A stretch of 12,948 bases of DNA. It comes from Bacteroidales bacterium (GTDB lineage: Bacteria; Bacteroidota; Bacteroidia; Bacteroidales; Paludibacteraceae). Below the pieces are notes generated by a model. It saw nothing but the letters and a program-made list of their open reading frames with translations. It had not been told where the DNA came from and did no database searches. Shown here one piece after another: positions 1 through 6,395 of this stretch (position 1 is the stretch's first letter; the number at the start of each line of letters is the position of its first letter). Where the stretch lies: the NCBI GenBank assembly GCA_900771035.1, contig CAAGML010000090.1, positions 1 through 12,948 on the forward strand, in the 5' to 3' direction. Made by a program: the position numbers and the translations under genes.

Positions 1-171
1 TTACCTCCGTCGCAATCGGAGATTGCTCCCCTCGCTGCGGCCGTTTTGCTAAAAAGCAAAACTATAAATGCCTTGCTACGCCCTCCTTCCGCACAGCAAT
101 CTGCTCAAAACAAACTTCAAAAACACTCAAAATGAATTTATAGAACTCACCTAAAAAAAAGTCGGGGAATT
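1..171. other. Hairpin-rich non-coding leader upstream of the aspartokinase promoter
   Basis: No convincing gene is visible here. Three perfect short inverted repeats crowd the first 105 bases: GCAATC/GATTGC at 12-26 (6-bp stem, 3-nt loop), GTTTTGCT/AGCAAAAC at 43-62 (8-bp stem, 4-nt loop) and AGCA/TGCT at 95-105. The hexamer GCAATC recurs at 96-101. None is followed by a T run on either strand, so they are not simple intrinsic terminators. The + frame beginning at base 1 is open for 44 codons and ends at a TGA at 133-135. It could be the tail of a gene beginning outside the window, but its composition is unremarkable and I recognise no family. A dispersed repeat is another possibility. Confidence 0.4.
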
Positions 172-203
172 TTTGGTGGTATGGGAAAATATGTGTATCT
201 TTG
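172..203 (+). promoter_or_regulatory. Bacteroidota-type promoter for the aspartokinase gene
   Basis: TTTG at 172-175 and TATCTTTG at 196-203 match the -33 (TTTG) and -7 (TAnnTTTG) elements recognised by the Bacteroidota primary sigma factor, with a 20-base spacer. Transcription would begin around 210, leaving a leader of roughly 50 nt before the ATG at 260. That leader is too short for a lysine riboswitch. Confidence 0.8.
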
Positions 204-232
204 CAGGCTGATTGTGACGGGTTATGTCCACC

Positions 233-243
233 TGACACTGTCA
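233..243. repeat. Short perfect dyad in the aspartokinase leader
   Basis: TGACA and TGTCA flank a single C, making an 11-bp perfect palindrome between the predicted transcription start and the ATG at 260. This is where a repressor operator or small leader hairpin would sit. It is short enough to be chance, and no known regulator is recognised. Confidence 0.25.
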
Positions 244-259
244 TCATAAAATAATCACT

Positions 260-1513
260 ATGAAAATATACAAATTCGGCGGTGCCTCCGTGAAAAGTGC
301 TGACGGGGTGCGCAACTTGGAAAAGATAGTCAAATCGGCAGACCAACAACTGGTAGTCGTGATTTCAGCAATGGGGAAAATGACCAACGCACTGGAATTG
401 GTGGTCAACAGTTTCTTTAACAAAAAGTCTGACACAGACGCCCTTATCCAAAGAGTCATAGAGTATCACGAAGAGATAATAGCCAATCTTTTCGGTGATT
501 CACGTGATGTGATAGACCTGCGGGTGAACCGTCTTTACGACGAGCTGAGGGAGATAGTCAGGCACAAACCATCGCTGAGCTATGACTACGAGTATGACAG
601 AATAGTGTCGTTCGGCGAACTGATCTCGACGACAATCGTGGCAGCATATCTGAAACAACGAGGACTGGAAGCAGAATGGATTGACGTGCGCGGAGCGATA
701 ATCACTGACAGCAATTACCGCGAAGGCAACGTGAACATGGAGATAAGCGGGGATTTGTGCAAAGAGGCTTTCGCAGGGAAGAGGATTTGCATCACGCAGG
801 GGTTCATAGCAGGGACGGTGACAAACCAGACGACGACCTTGGGACGTGAGGGTTCAGACTATACAGCGGCAATTCTGGCCAACCTGCTTGACGCAGAGAG
901 CGTGACAATATGGAAAGATGTTCCGGGAGTGATGAACGCCGACCCTAAGATTTACAAAGATGTCCAGATAATACCAGTGCTTTCGTACAAGGAGGCAATA
1001 GAGCTGAGCTACTGCGGCGCATCGGTCATTCACCCGAAAACCGTCAAACCGTTGCAGAACAAGAAGATTCCACTCTATGTCCGCTCGTTCATCGAACCTG
1101 AGAAGGAGGGCTCTGTAATCTGCAACTATACAAAACAGATAAACCTTCCGCCAATATACATCAACAAGCGTAATCAGGTGTTGCTGTCGCTCACACCACG
1201 CGATTTCTCGTTCATAGCAGAGGAGCGGCTGAGCAAGATTTTCGGGGTGCTGGCATCGTACAGGCTGAAGTCAAGCCTTGTGCAGACAGCCGCCATAAGT
1301 TTCTCGCTTTGCGTTGATTACAATGAGGTGAATTTCCAGAGAATGATTGACGAGCTGAAAGATGAATATGAGGTGCTGTACAACACAGATGTAGAGTTGA
1401 TAACCATACGTCATTATACGAAGGAAATCGTTGACAAACTGGTGGGTGAACGGCTGGTATATGTGGAGCAGAGGAACCGCCTGACGGCACGGTTTGTCGT
1501 TCCTACAGTGTGA
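260..1513 (+). CDS. lysC: Aspartate kinase (monofunctional, lysC type)
   Basis: Cytoplasmic enzyme that phosphorylates L-aspartate with ATP, the first committed step towards lysine, threonine, methionine and diaminopimelate. The protein has 417 residues. The N-terminal amino-acid-kinase fold (about 1-290) opens with the KFGGASV nucleotide-binding motif at residues 5-11. It also carries GREGSDYTA, the family's GRGGSDTTA-like motif, then WKDVPGVMNADPK and ELSYCGASVIHPKT. The remaining 120 or so residues fit the C-terminal ACT regulatory region, slightly shorter than in E. coli LysC (449 residues). There is no homoserine dehydrogenase fusion. The ATG at 260 puts the kinase motif directly at the N-terminus and lies about 50 nt after a strong promoter. 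The gene stands alone, converging on the aldolase. Which end product inhibits it cannot be read from the sequence. Confidence 0.95.
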   Translation: MKIYKFGGASVKSADGVRNLEKIVKSADQQLVVVISAMGKMTNALELVVNSFFNKKSDTDALIQRVIEYHEEIIANLFGDSRDVIDLRVNRLYDELREIVRHKPSLSYDYEYDRIVSFGELISTTIVAAYLKQRGLEAEWIDVRGAIITDSNYREGNVNMEISGDLCKEAFAGKRICITQGFIAGTVTNQTTTLGREGSDYTAAILANLLDAESVTIWKDVPGVMNADPKIYKDVQIIPVLSYKEAIELSYCGASVIHPKTVKPLQNKKIPLYVRSFIEPEKEGSVICNYTKQINLPPIYINKRNQVLLSLTPRDFSFIAEERLSKIFGVLASYRLKSSLVQTAAISFSLCVDYNEVNFQRMIDELKDEYEVLYNTDVELITIRHYTKEIVDKLVGERLVYVEQRNRLTARFVVPTV

Positions 1514-1530
1514 TTGGTATTGGCTTTTTT

Positions 1531-1591
1531 CGATTTTTCGATTTTTTCGAGGGAGCGATTTATCGAGGGGGGCGATTTATCGAGGGAGCGA
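1531..1591. repeat. Degenerate 17-bp tandem repeat
   Basis: Three adjoining units start at 1539, 1556 and 1573, each of the form CGATTTWTCGAGGGRG (17, 17 and 16 bases). They follow a truncated CGATTTTT at 1531-1538 and precede another CGAGG at 1589. The 17-base period is not a multiple of three, so the array is unlikely to be coding. It lies in the convergent gap between the aspartokinase and aldolase genes. A second tiny direct repeat, TTTCAATAA twice, follows near 1602-1620. Such arrays vary in copy number by slippage. The open frame across this stretch (1514-1756) looks incidental. Confidence 0.7.
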
Positions 1592-1677
1592 GGGGTGTTG
1601 ATTTCAATAATTTCAATAATTTCACCTGAAAAGTTGGGGGTGGTTTTTTTGTTGACGTATTTCAGAATAGTAAAACA

Positions 1678-1723
1678 AGAGGCTGACCGGAATTTTCGGA
1701 CAGCCTCTATCATTTATAATGAT
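1678..1723 (-). terminator. Tandem-hairpin terminator of the aldolase transcript
   Basis: Read on the - strand, 12 bases after the aldolase stop there is first a hairpin ATCATT/AATGAT with a 3-nt loop (1709-1723). It is followed directly by a longer one, AGAGGCTG/CAGCCTCT (1678-1708), whose stem continues inward through CCG/CGG after one mismatch. The - strand then reads TTGTTTTA, a T-rich tail as expected for intrinsic termination. The stem may also serve the + strand aspartokinase transcript, but no clear T run follows in that direction. Confidence 0.75.
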
Positions 1724-1735
1724 GTCACAACGATT

Positions 1736-2734
1736 TTATTCAGCGTGACCTGCTGAGCCAAGCACGTTGCGAACCTTGTGCATGTAGAGCTGCTTGAGTT
1801 CCTCGCGGGCTGGGCCGAGATATTGACGTGGGTCGAATTTGTCAGGGCAGTCGTGCATGAACTTGCGGATTGCGGCAGTCATTGCGAGACGGCCGTCAGA
1901 GTCGATGTTAATCTTGCAGACAGCAGATTTGGAAGCCTCACGGAGCTGGTCCTCAGGAATACCAACTGAATCCTTCAATGCGCCGCCGTTGGCGTTGATA
2001 GTCTCGACATACTGTTGAGGAACAGAAGAAGAGCCGTGGAGAACGATAGGGAATCCAGGGAGTTTCTTCTCAATCTCGTGAAGGATGTCAAAACGAAGTG
2101 GAGGAGGAACGAGGTGACCGTTAGCATCGCGGGTGCATTGTGCAGGAGTGAACTTGAACGCACCGTGCGAAGTTCCGATAGAGATGGCGAGAGAGTCAAC
2201 ACCAGTGCGGTTGACGAACTCAATGACATCCTCTGGACGAGTGTAGTTGGATTTCTCAGCCTGAACATCATCCTCGATACCTGCCAAAACGCCAAGCTCG
2301 CCTTCAACGACAACATCATACTGATGAGCGTATTCAACGACACGTTTTGTAAGCTCAATGTTCTCCTCGAACGATTTGCTTGAGCCGTCAATCATCACAG
2401 AGGAGAAGCCCATGTCAACGCAACTCTTGCAGAGTTCGTATGTATCACCATGGTCGAGGTGAAGACAGATTTGTGGACGCTCCCAACCGAGCTCTTTCGC
2501 ATATTCGACAGCACCCTGCGCCATATAACGGAGGAGAGTCTGGTTGGCATACTTACGTGCGCCGCTGGAAACCTGAAGGATGACTGGTGATTTAGTCTCA
2601 GCACAAGCTGATACGATAGCCTGCATCTGCTCCATGTTGTTGAAGTTGAAAGCAGGGATGGAATAGCCGCCAGCAACAGCGCCTTTGAACATCTCGCGAG
2701 TGTTCACAAGGCCTAATTCTTTGTAACTTACCAT
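1736..2734 (-). CDS. fba: Class II fructose-1,6-bisphosphate aldolase
   Basis: Zinc-dependent cytoplasmic aldolase that interconverts fructose-1,6-bisphosphate with dihydroxyacetone phosphate and glyceraldehyde-3-phosphate in glycolysis and gluconeogenesis. The product has 332 residues, normal for the group. Visible signatures are IPAFNFNNMEQ near the N-terminus, LDHG at 93-96 (Asp94 as catalytic acid and His95 as zinc ligand by family analogy), EGELG at 144-148, SIGTSHGAFKF around 185-195 (His190 ligand) and VLHGSSSVP around 231-239 (His233 ligand). The ATG at 2734 is preceded by an almost pure A/T leader, typical of well-translated Bacteroidota genes that lack a Shine-Dalgarno sequence. It is the last gene of the - strand block, 28 bp after the barrel gene, and ends in tandem hairpins. 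I find no clear TAnnTTTG promoter just upstream, so readthrough or a promoter inside the preceding gene must be considered. Confidence 0.96.
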   Translation of the reverse strand: MVSYKELGLVNTREMFKGAVAGGYSIPAFNFNNMEQMQAIVSACAETKSPVILQVSSGARKYANQTLLRYMAQGAVEYAKELGWERPQICLHLDHGDTYELCKSCVDMGFSSVMIDGSSKSFEENIELTKRVVEYAHQYDVVVEGELGVLAGIEDDVQAEKSNYTRPEDVIEFVNRTGVDSLAISIGTSHGAFKFTPAQCTRDANGHLVPPPLRFDILHEIEKKLPGFPIVLHGSSSVPQQYVETINANGGALKDSVGIPEDQLREASKSAVCKINIDSDGRLAMTAAIRKFMHDCPDKFDPRQYLGPAREELKQLYMHKVRNVLGSAGHAE

Positions 2735-2762
2735 AATAATTTATTTTTATACAATTAAATGA

Positions 2763-3449
2763 TTATTTTCGCAAATCGAATAAATAGGCAAACGAAATCT
2801 TAGCCTGACCGCTTGTCATATAAGGAGCCTCGTAGGTCAGCAACGTGAATTTGTAGTCATTATTGTTGTCGTTGTTGACCGAATGCTGATAGGAGATTCG
2901 TCCCTGAAAGTTCTTCCACTTCAGCGCAAGACCGACCTCAAGTGCAAACTCGCAACGGTACATACGTCCTTTGTCTTTGTCGAACAGTTTTTCTTTCATC
3001 TCGGTGACAGGTTTCTTGAGTCCGGTGTTTTCCCAAGCCCAGTCATGTCCGTGAAGACCGCACGTGAACACAGGACCGCCGAAAAGATTGAGGACGAAGC
3101 CCTTCTTCAACGGGAAGTTGACGTAGAAGTGAAACGGCACGTCAAGATAGCCAGTCTGACGGTGGAACTTACGCTCAATTGTACCAAGAGAGGGATACCC
3201 CAAGGTCCAATACATGTTCCGGAACTGGTAGGTAATCTGGGCATCAAATCCCCAGCGATTAGTGACATCCATCTCAAAATGCGCACCTACATGAAGTCCA
3301 GCCCCGACAGACGTGGTGTGGTAGGCATCAGCCTCGCTGACAGACAGCAATCCATAGTCAAGCGACGGGCCTGCGACGATACCTAATTTCTGCGCCTGAA
3401 TAGTGACGGCAAGCAGTGAGAGACAAACTATTGTCAGATACCTCCTCAT
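2763..3449 (-). CDS. PorT-like outer-membrane beta-barrel protein
   Basis: Predicted small outer-membrane barrel of 228 residues. A Sec signal peptide spans about residues 1-19 (MRRYLT, a hydrophobic stretch, then IQAQ). The mature part starts with KLGIVAGPSLDYG, a typical first strand, and continues as alternating aromatic and polar strands separated by polar turns such as VNNDNNND. It ends in FAYLFDLRK, like the last strand of a barrel. This fits the OMP_b-brl_2/PorT-like superfamily; a specific role, including in type IX secretion, cannot be assigned. The ATG at 3449 is preferred over the in-frame TTG at 3458, which overlaps the lemA stop, because ATG is commoner and leaves a clean signal peptide. 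The gene follows lemA by 5 bp, so the two are probably co-transcribed. Confidence 0.75.
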   Translation of the reverse strand: MRRYLTIVCLSLLAVTIQAQKLGIVAGPSLDYGLLSVSEADAYHTTSVGAGLHVGAHFEMDVTNRWGFDAQITYQFRNMYWTLGYPSLGTIERKFHRQTGYLDVPFHFYVNFPLKKGFVLNLFGGPVFTCGLHGHDWAWENTGLKKPVTEMKEKLFDKDKGRMYRCEFALEVGLALKWKNFQGRISYQHSVNNDNNNDYKFTLLTYEAPYMTSGQAKISFAYLFDLRK

Positions 3450-3454
3450 GATAA

Positions 3455-4045
3455 TCAAAATTCAACTTTTGGAGCATTCTTAGCCTCCTGGTCAGCCTCG
3501 AATTTGTTCATCTGACTGAAACTGAACATTGAAGCAATGATGTTGGATGGGAACTGGCGGATTTTGGTGTTATAAACCTGCACAGTCTCGTTATATTCAC
3601 GGCGAGAGACCTGAATGCGGTTCTCAGTCCCTTCCAACTGCTCCTGAAGTTCGAGGAAGTTGGTGTTAGCCTTCAGGTCAGGATAGTTCTCGGATATTGC
3701 CATCAGTCGTCCCAGTGCAGAGCCTAACTCGCCCTGTGCCTTCTGATATTCAGCCAGTTGTTCAGGAGTGCAGTTGGATGGGTCGATGGTGATAGAGGTG
3801 GCTTTGGCACGAGCAGAAACGACACCTTCGAGTGTCTCGCTTTCGTGTGCGGCATAACCTTTGACAGTAGCCACGAGGTTAGGAATCAGGTCGGCACGAC
3901 GTTGATACTGGCTTTCGACGTTAGACCATTTGGTTGTAACCTCCTCCTGAAGAGCAACCATTGAGTTGTAAGCGTTCATCATCCAGAAAGCTATAACAGC
4001 AATCACGCCAATGACGATGATAAGAATGAGAGTGTTCTTTTTCAT
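3455..4045 (-). CDS. lemA: LemA family protein
   Basis: Membrane-anchored, mostly helical protein of 196 residues. One N-terminal transmembrane helix (about residues 5-24) is followed by the LemA hallmark NxMVALQEEVTTKWSNVESQYQRRADLIPNLV and a run of long helices through EYNETVQVYNTKIRQFPSNIIA. Its length is usual for the family. The biochemical role is not settled; in many bacteria lemA sits next to TPM-domain genes, as it does here. The ATG at 4045 gives a lysine-rich start ahead of the helix. It lies 22 bp after the TPM gene and just before the barrel gene, so it belongs to the same run. No separate promoter is visible in the 22-bp gap. Confidence 0.93.
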   Translation of the reverse strand: MKKNTLILIIVIGVIAVIAFWMMNAYNSMVALQEEVTTKWSNVESQYQRRADLIPNLVATVKGYAAHESETLEGVVSARAKATSITIDPSNCTPEQLAEYQKAQGELGSALGRLMAISENYPDLKANTNFLELQEQLEGTENRIQVSRREYNETVQVYNTKIRQFPSNIIASMFSFSQMNKFEADQEAKNAPKVEF

Positions 4046-4067
4046 ATTTATCTCAGATTAATGTTTT

Positions 4068-5288
4068 TCAGAATCTTCCTCCGGCACCACCGCCTCCCGA
4101 GAAGCCTCCGCCGAAACCTCCGCCAAAACTACCACCGCCACTGCCGCGTCCTCCGCCGATGACTACAGGGATTGGCGGAATGGTGAACTGCGTGCGGTGC
4201 ACACATCCACAGGCAGCACATCGGAACACCCTCTCGCCACGTCCTGCGGTGAGGGGTGTGGGTGGAACGACGATTTTCTCCGCAACTTTTTTATATGTAT
4301 GTCCACCGCATTGCGGACACTTCTTATATAATGTGGAGGCGTATGCCTGATATTTCAGAATCGACGTTGCACCACAGTCAGGGCAGAGCCACACGTCATA
4401 GTCAATGGTATGGACATTCTCCTCAGCCTGTTGCGTCGCATTGAGATAGGCATCCTCCTCTTTTTCGCTGAGCACCTTCATCCTGGCTCCGCACTTAGGA
4501 CATGCCATAGGCATATATCGCAGCGACCTGCGGCTCTTGCGTATCTTCAAATAAAGGAAAAGCACAGGAACAGGGAAGACAAAAGCGGCAATCACGGTAA
4601 AGGCGGATATTCCGCTCAATTGCGTATATCGCTCATTGTTCGAGCCTTTCAGCGTTTGCCAGTTGACGTAGAAAAATATGGCGAGAATCATCATCACGAT
4701 GAACGCAATGATGAAATAGCAGCATATAAAGTCTGCCCAGAAGGTGCGTTTCCCGACCTCCTGCATTACAAGCTCCTCACGCGCCTCGTCCGATGTCACT
4801 CTCTCAGCAATCATCGTCAGGCCTGTGTCGAATGCCCGGTAGGTCATATCTTCCTTCATCAGCGGGAAGACATTATCCTCAAGCACCCTTTTCAGAAAGC
4901 CGTCCGGCAGCACGCCTTCGATACCTACGCCTGTCTCTATCTTCATGGCACGCAGCGACTTCACGTAAAGCCACAGCACACCGCTGTTGTTCCTTTTGTC
5001 GCCTATGTGCCACAGGTTGAACAACTCGTAGGCAAATGTGTATTCGTCGTCACCCTCAATCTCGTCAACTATCACGATGGCAAGCTCGACACCCACATCA
5101 TTGCGCAAGGCAGCACATTTTGCGTCAAGCGCACTACGCTCCTCCGCCGTGAGGACATTGCACATATCGCTGACATAGCAGTTCCTGTTTTCGACCTGCA
5201 CATTACGCACGTCGGCAGGTCTCAAAGGTGCCGCCATGGCAGTAACCACACAGAGCAGCAGTACGGTTATGTTAATAATTCGTGACAT
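4068..5288 (-). CDS. TPM-domain (YgcG-like) membrane protein with four CxxC pairs
   Basis: Predicted envelope protein of 406 residues. A signal peptide (about 1-19, ending TAMA) leads into a TPM domain (about 37-165), with YVSDMCNVLTAEERSALD, ELAIVIVDEI and KIETGVGIEGVLPDGF. Two transmembrane helices follow near 186-208 and 226-248. After the membrane come four zinc-ribbon-like Cys pairs: CPKCG at 263, CPDCG at 302, CPQCG at 324 and CAACGC at 357. The C-terminus is glycine-rich and ends in GGRF, as is common in this family. TPM proteins are associated with membrane repair or quality control (plant TLP18.3 is the named example), but bacterial function is unclear. The ATG at 5288 gives the best signal peptide; in-frame ATGs at 5303 and 5306 would add a few residues. 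It overlaps the FKBP-like gene by 17 bp and precedes lemA by 22 bp. Confidence 0.88.
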   Translation of the reverse strand: MSRIINITVLLLCVVTAMAAPLRPADVRNVQVENRNCYVSDMCNVLTAEERSALDAKCAALRNDVGVELAIVIVDEIEGDDEYTFAYELFNLWHIGDKRNNSGVLWLYVKSLRAMKIETGVGIEGVLPDGFLKRVLEDNVFPLMKEDMTYRAFDTGLTMIAERVTSDEAREELVMQEVGKRTFWADFICCYFIIAFIVMMILAIFFYVNWQTLKGSNNERYTQLSGISAFTVIAAFVFPVPVLFLYLKIRKSRRSLRYMPMACPKCGARMKVLSEKEEDAYLNATQQAEENVHTIDYDVWLCPDCGATSILKYQAYASTLYKKCPQCGGHTYKKVAEKIVVPPTPLTAGRGERVFRCAACGCVHRTQFTIPPIPVVIGGGRGSGGGSFGGGFGGGFSGGGGAGGRF

Positions 5289-5811
5289 CAAGCAAATCAA
5301 CATCAAAGATTAAGACACTATATGGAGGGACATTGAAGTTTCCACTGGTCAAGGAGCCTGTGGTGCCATCTGAGCCGTAGCCCTCGGAATATGGGACATA
5401 CACTTTCCAATGAGAACCCTGCCGCATGGCGCAGAGTGCCTCCTGAAGTCCGTTTATGAGGTCTGACACATAGTATGCCGTCGTGCTTTTTATAAGGAAG
5501 TTCGTCCCATCGGTAAGATAGCCTTCGAGCGAGATGTTCACCTGGCTGGAATAGCCACGCACGGGGTCAACGGTACGTTTGGGATATGCTCCGTATCCGT
5601 CGTGATACACCTCGGCAAGCACACCTGACGGGAATACTATGGTTCTCTCGATGGCAGAATCCTGTCCGAAATCGTTCCTTACAAAGTCGTCATACCATGC
5701 GTCGTTATAATCCTGCCATGTCATGAAATGATTCGTGCAGCCGTTTGCGACCAACAGCACTAAAACAGGAATGATATAGAATAGTCGTTTCATAATCGAA
5801 TGTTGTGTCAT
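5272..5811 (-). CDS. FKBP-like lipoprotein with altered active-site residues
   Basis: Predicted lipoprotein of 179 residues. The signal peptide ends at ANGC, which would make Cys25 the lipidated residue; this is looser than a textbook lipobox but acceptable for Bacteroidota. The C-terminal half aligns by eye with FKBP-type peptidyl-prolyl isomerases: DGTNF, GLQEALCAMRQGSHWKVYVP, EGYGS and PPYSVLIFDVDLLDV. However, where FKBP12 has Tyr26, Asp37 and Trp59 this protein appears to have Leu, Leu and Leu, so isomerase activity is doubtful. The Tyr of the YG motif and the Phe of LIFDVDLL remain. It may be a chaperone-like or scaffolding fold on the periplasmic side. The ATG at 5811 overlaps the stop of the preceding gene as ATGA, suggesting translational coupling; an in-frame ATG at 5793 is the alternative start. 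Confidence 0.8.
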   Translation of the reverse strand: MTQHSIMKRLFYIIPVLVLLVANGCTNHFMTWQDYNDAWYDDFVRNDFGQDSAIERTIVFPSGVLAEVYHDGYGAYPKRTVDPVRGYSSQVNISLEGYLTDGTNFLIKSTTAYYVSDLINGLQEALCAMRQGSHWKVYVPYSEGYGSDGTTGSLTSGNFNVPPYSVLIFDVDLLDVTNY

Positions 5812-6395
5812 GGATGTTTAGGGGCGATGACATTGAGCAACAGCAAGGCGATAACGTATGAGACCGCACATATCGCCATTTCAGACAACATGAACGACAG
5901 CCTGCGCTCGTCGCTTATCCTTAAAAAGTCGCCCGCCATCTGCCATAGCATATAGAAGGCATATACATAGAAGCATAAAAGAAGCCTCGCCCCTGGCAGA
6001 ATGGAGCATACAAACGTCACGGCAAAATAGAGGAGCATCAGTTGCAATGTGACAACCTGAGCCTTCTCCTCAGTGTCCTCTTCTATTCCGAATTTGCGGA
6101 ACACTTTGCACGACAGAACCTTCACAAGGTAATATATAATAAAAGGCTCAATGGCAGAGGTCAGTATGCCATAGACCATAGCGCCAAAGTTCATTTCGCT
6201 GCCCCACAGCAACGACGACACCGCCGACGCCGCCGCAAGCGTGACGGCAATTGGCGTGACAAAGCGTCGTATCGCCTGACCGTCACCGAAATTCTCATTC
6301 AGTGTCTCGGTGCTCATCTCCTTTACAGGGCTTTGCAGATGTTTCTGTGACAGTCTGAACAGGTTGGCTATGTTATGTAACAGGTTATCTCGCAT
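5808..6395 (-). CDS. Yip1-like polytopic membrane protein
   Basis: Inner-membrane protein of 195 residues. A roughly 40-residue cytoplasmic N-terminus (LLHNIANLFRLSQKHLQSPV) precedes five likely transmembrane helices near 45-65, 70-92, 115-134, 137-156 and 168-190. An N-terminal amphipathic segment followed by five helices of this spacing suggests the Yip1 superfamily; this is fold-level recognition, and no catalytic motif is seen. The ATG at 6395 overlaps the gldG stop by 11 bp. An upstream in-frame ATG at 6425 would overlap gldG by 41 bp and is less likely. The stop overlaps the FKBP-like gene as ATGA. The function is unknown; the position directly after gldG suggests a partner in the same membrane complex, which is inference. 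Confidence 0.65.
   Translation of the reverse strand: MRDNLLHNIANLFRLSQKHLQSPVKEMSTETLNENFGDGQAIRRFVTPIAVTLAAASAVSSLLWGSEMNFGAMVYGILTSAIEPFIIYYLVKVLSCKVFRKFGIEEDTEEKAQVVTLQLMLLYFAVTFVCSILPGARLLLCFYVYAFYMLWQMAGDFLRISDERRLSFMLSEMAICAVSYVIALLLLNVIAPKHP

Noticed and set aside
43..62. Intrinsic terminator of an upstream gene
   Set aside because: The 8-bp hairpin is perfect but has no T run after it on either strand.
204..259. Lysine riboswitch ahead of the aspartokinase gene
   Set aside because: The predicted leader is only about 50 nt, far shorter than the roughly 170-nt L box, and no matching helices are seen.
1514..1756. 80-codon open frame on the + strand after the aspartokinase gene
   Set aside because: It starts right at the aspartokinase stop with a non-ATG codon, runs through the tandem repeat and the terminator hairpins, and gives a low-complexity product.
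4410..5285. 291-codon open frame on the + strand
   Set aside because: It lies wholly antisense to the TPM-domain gene, whose signal peptide, domains and Cys motifs are clear; the frame is a by-product of that gene's codon use and has no promoter of its own.
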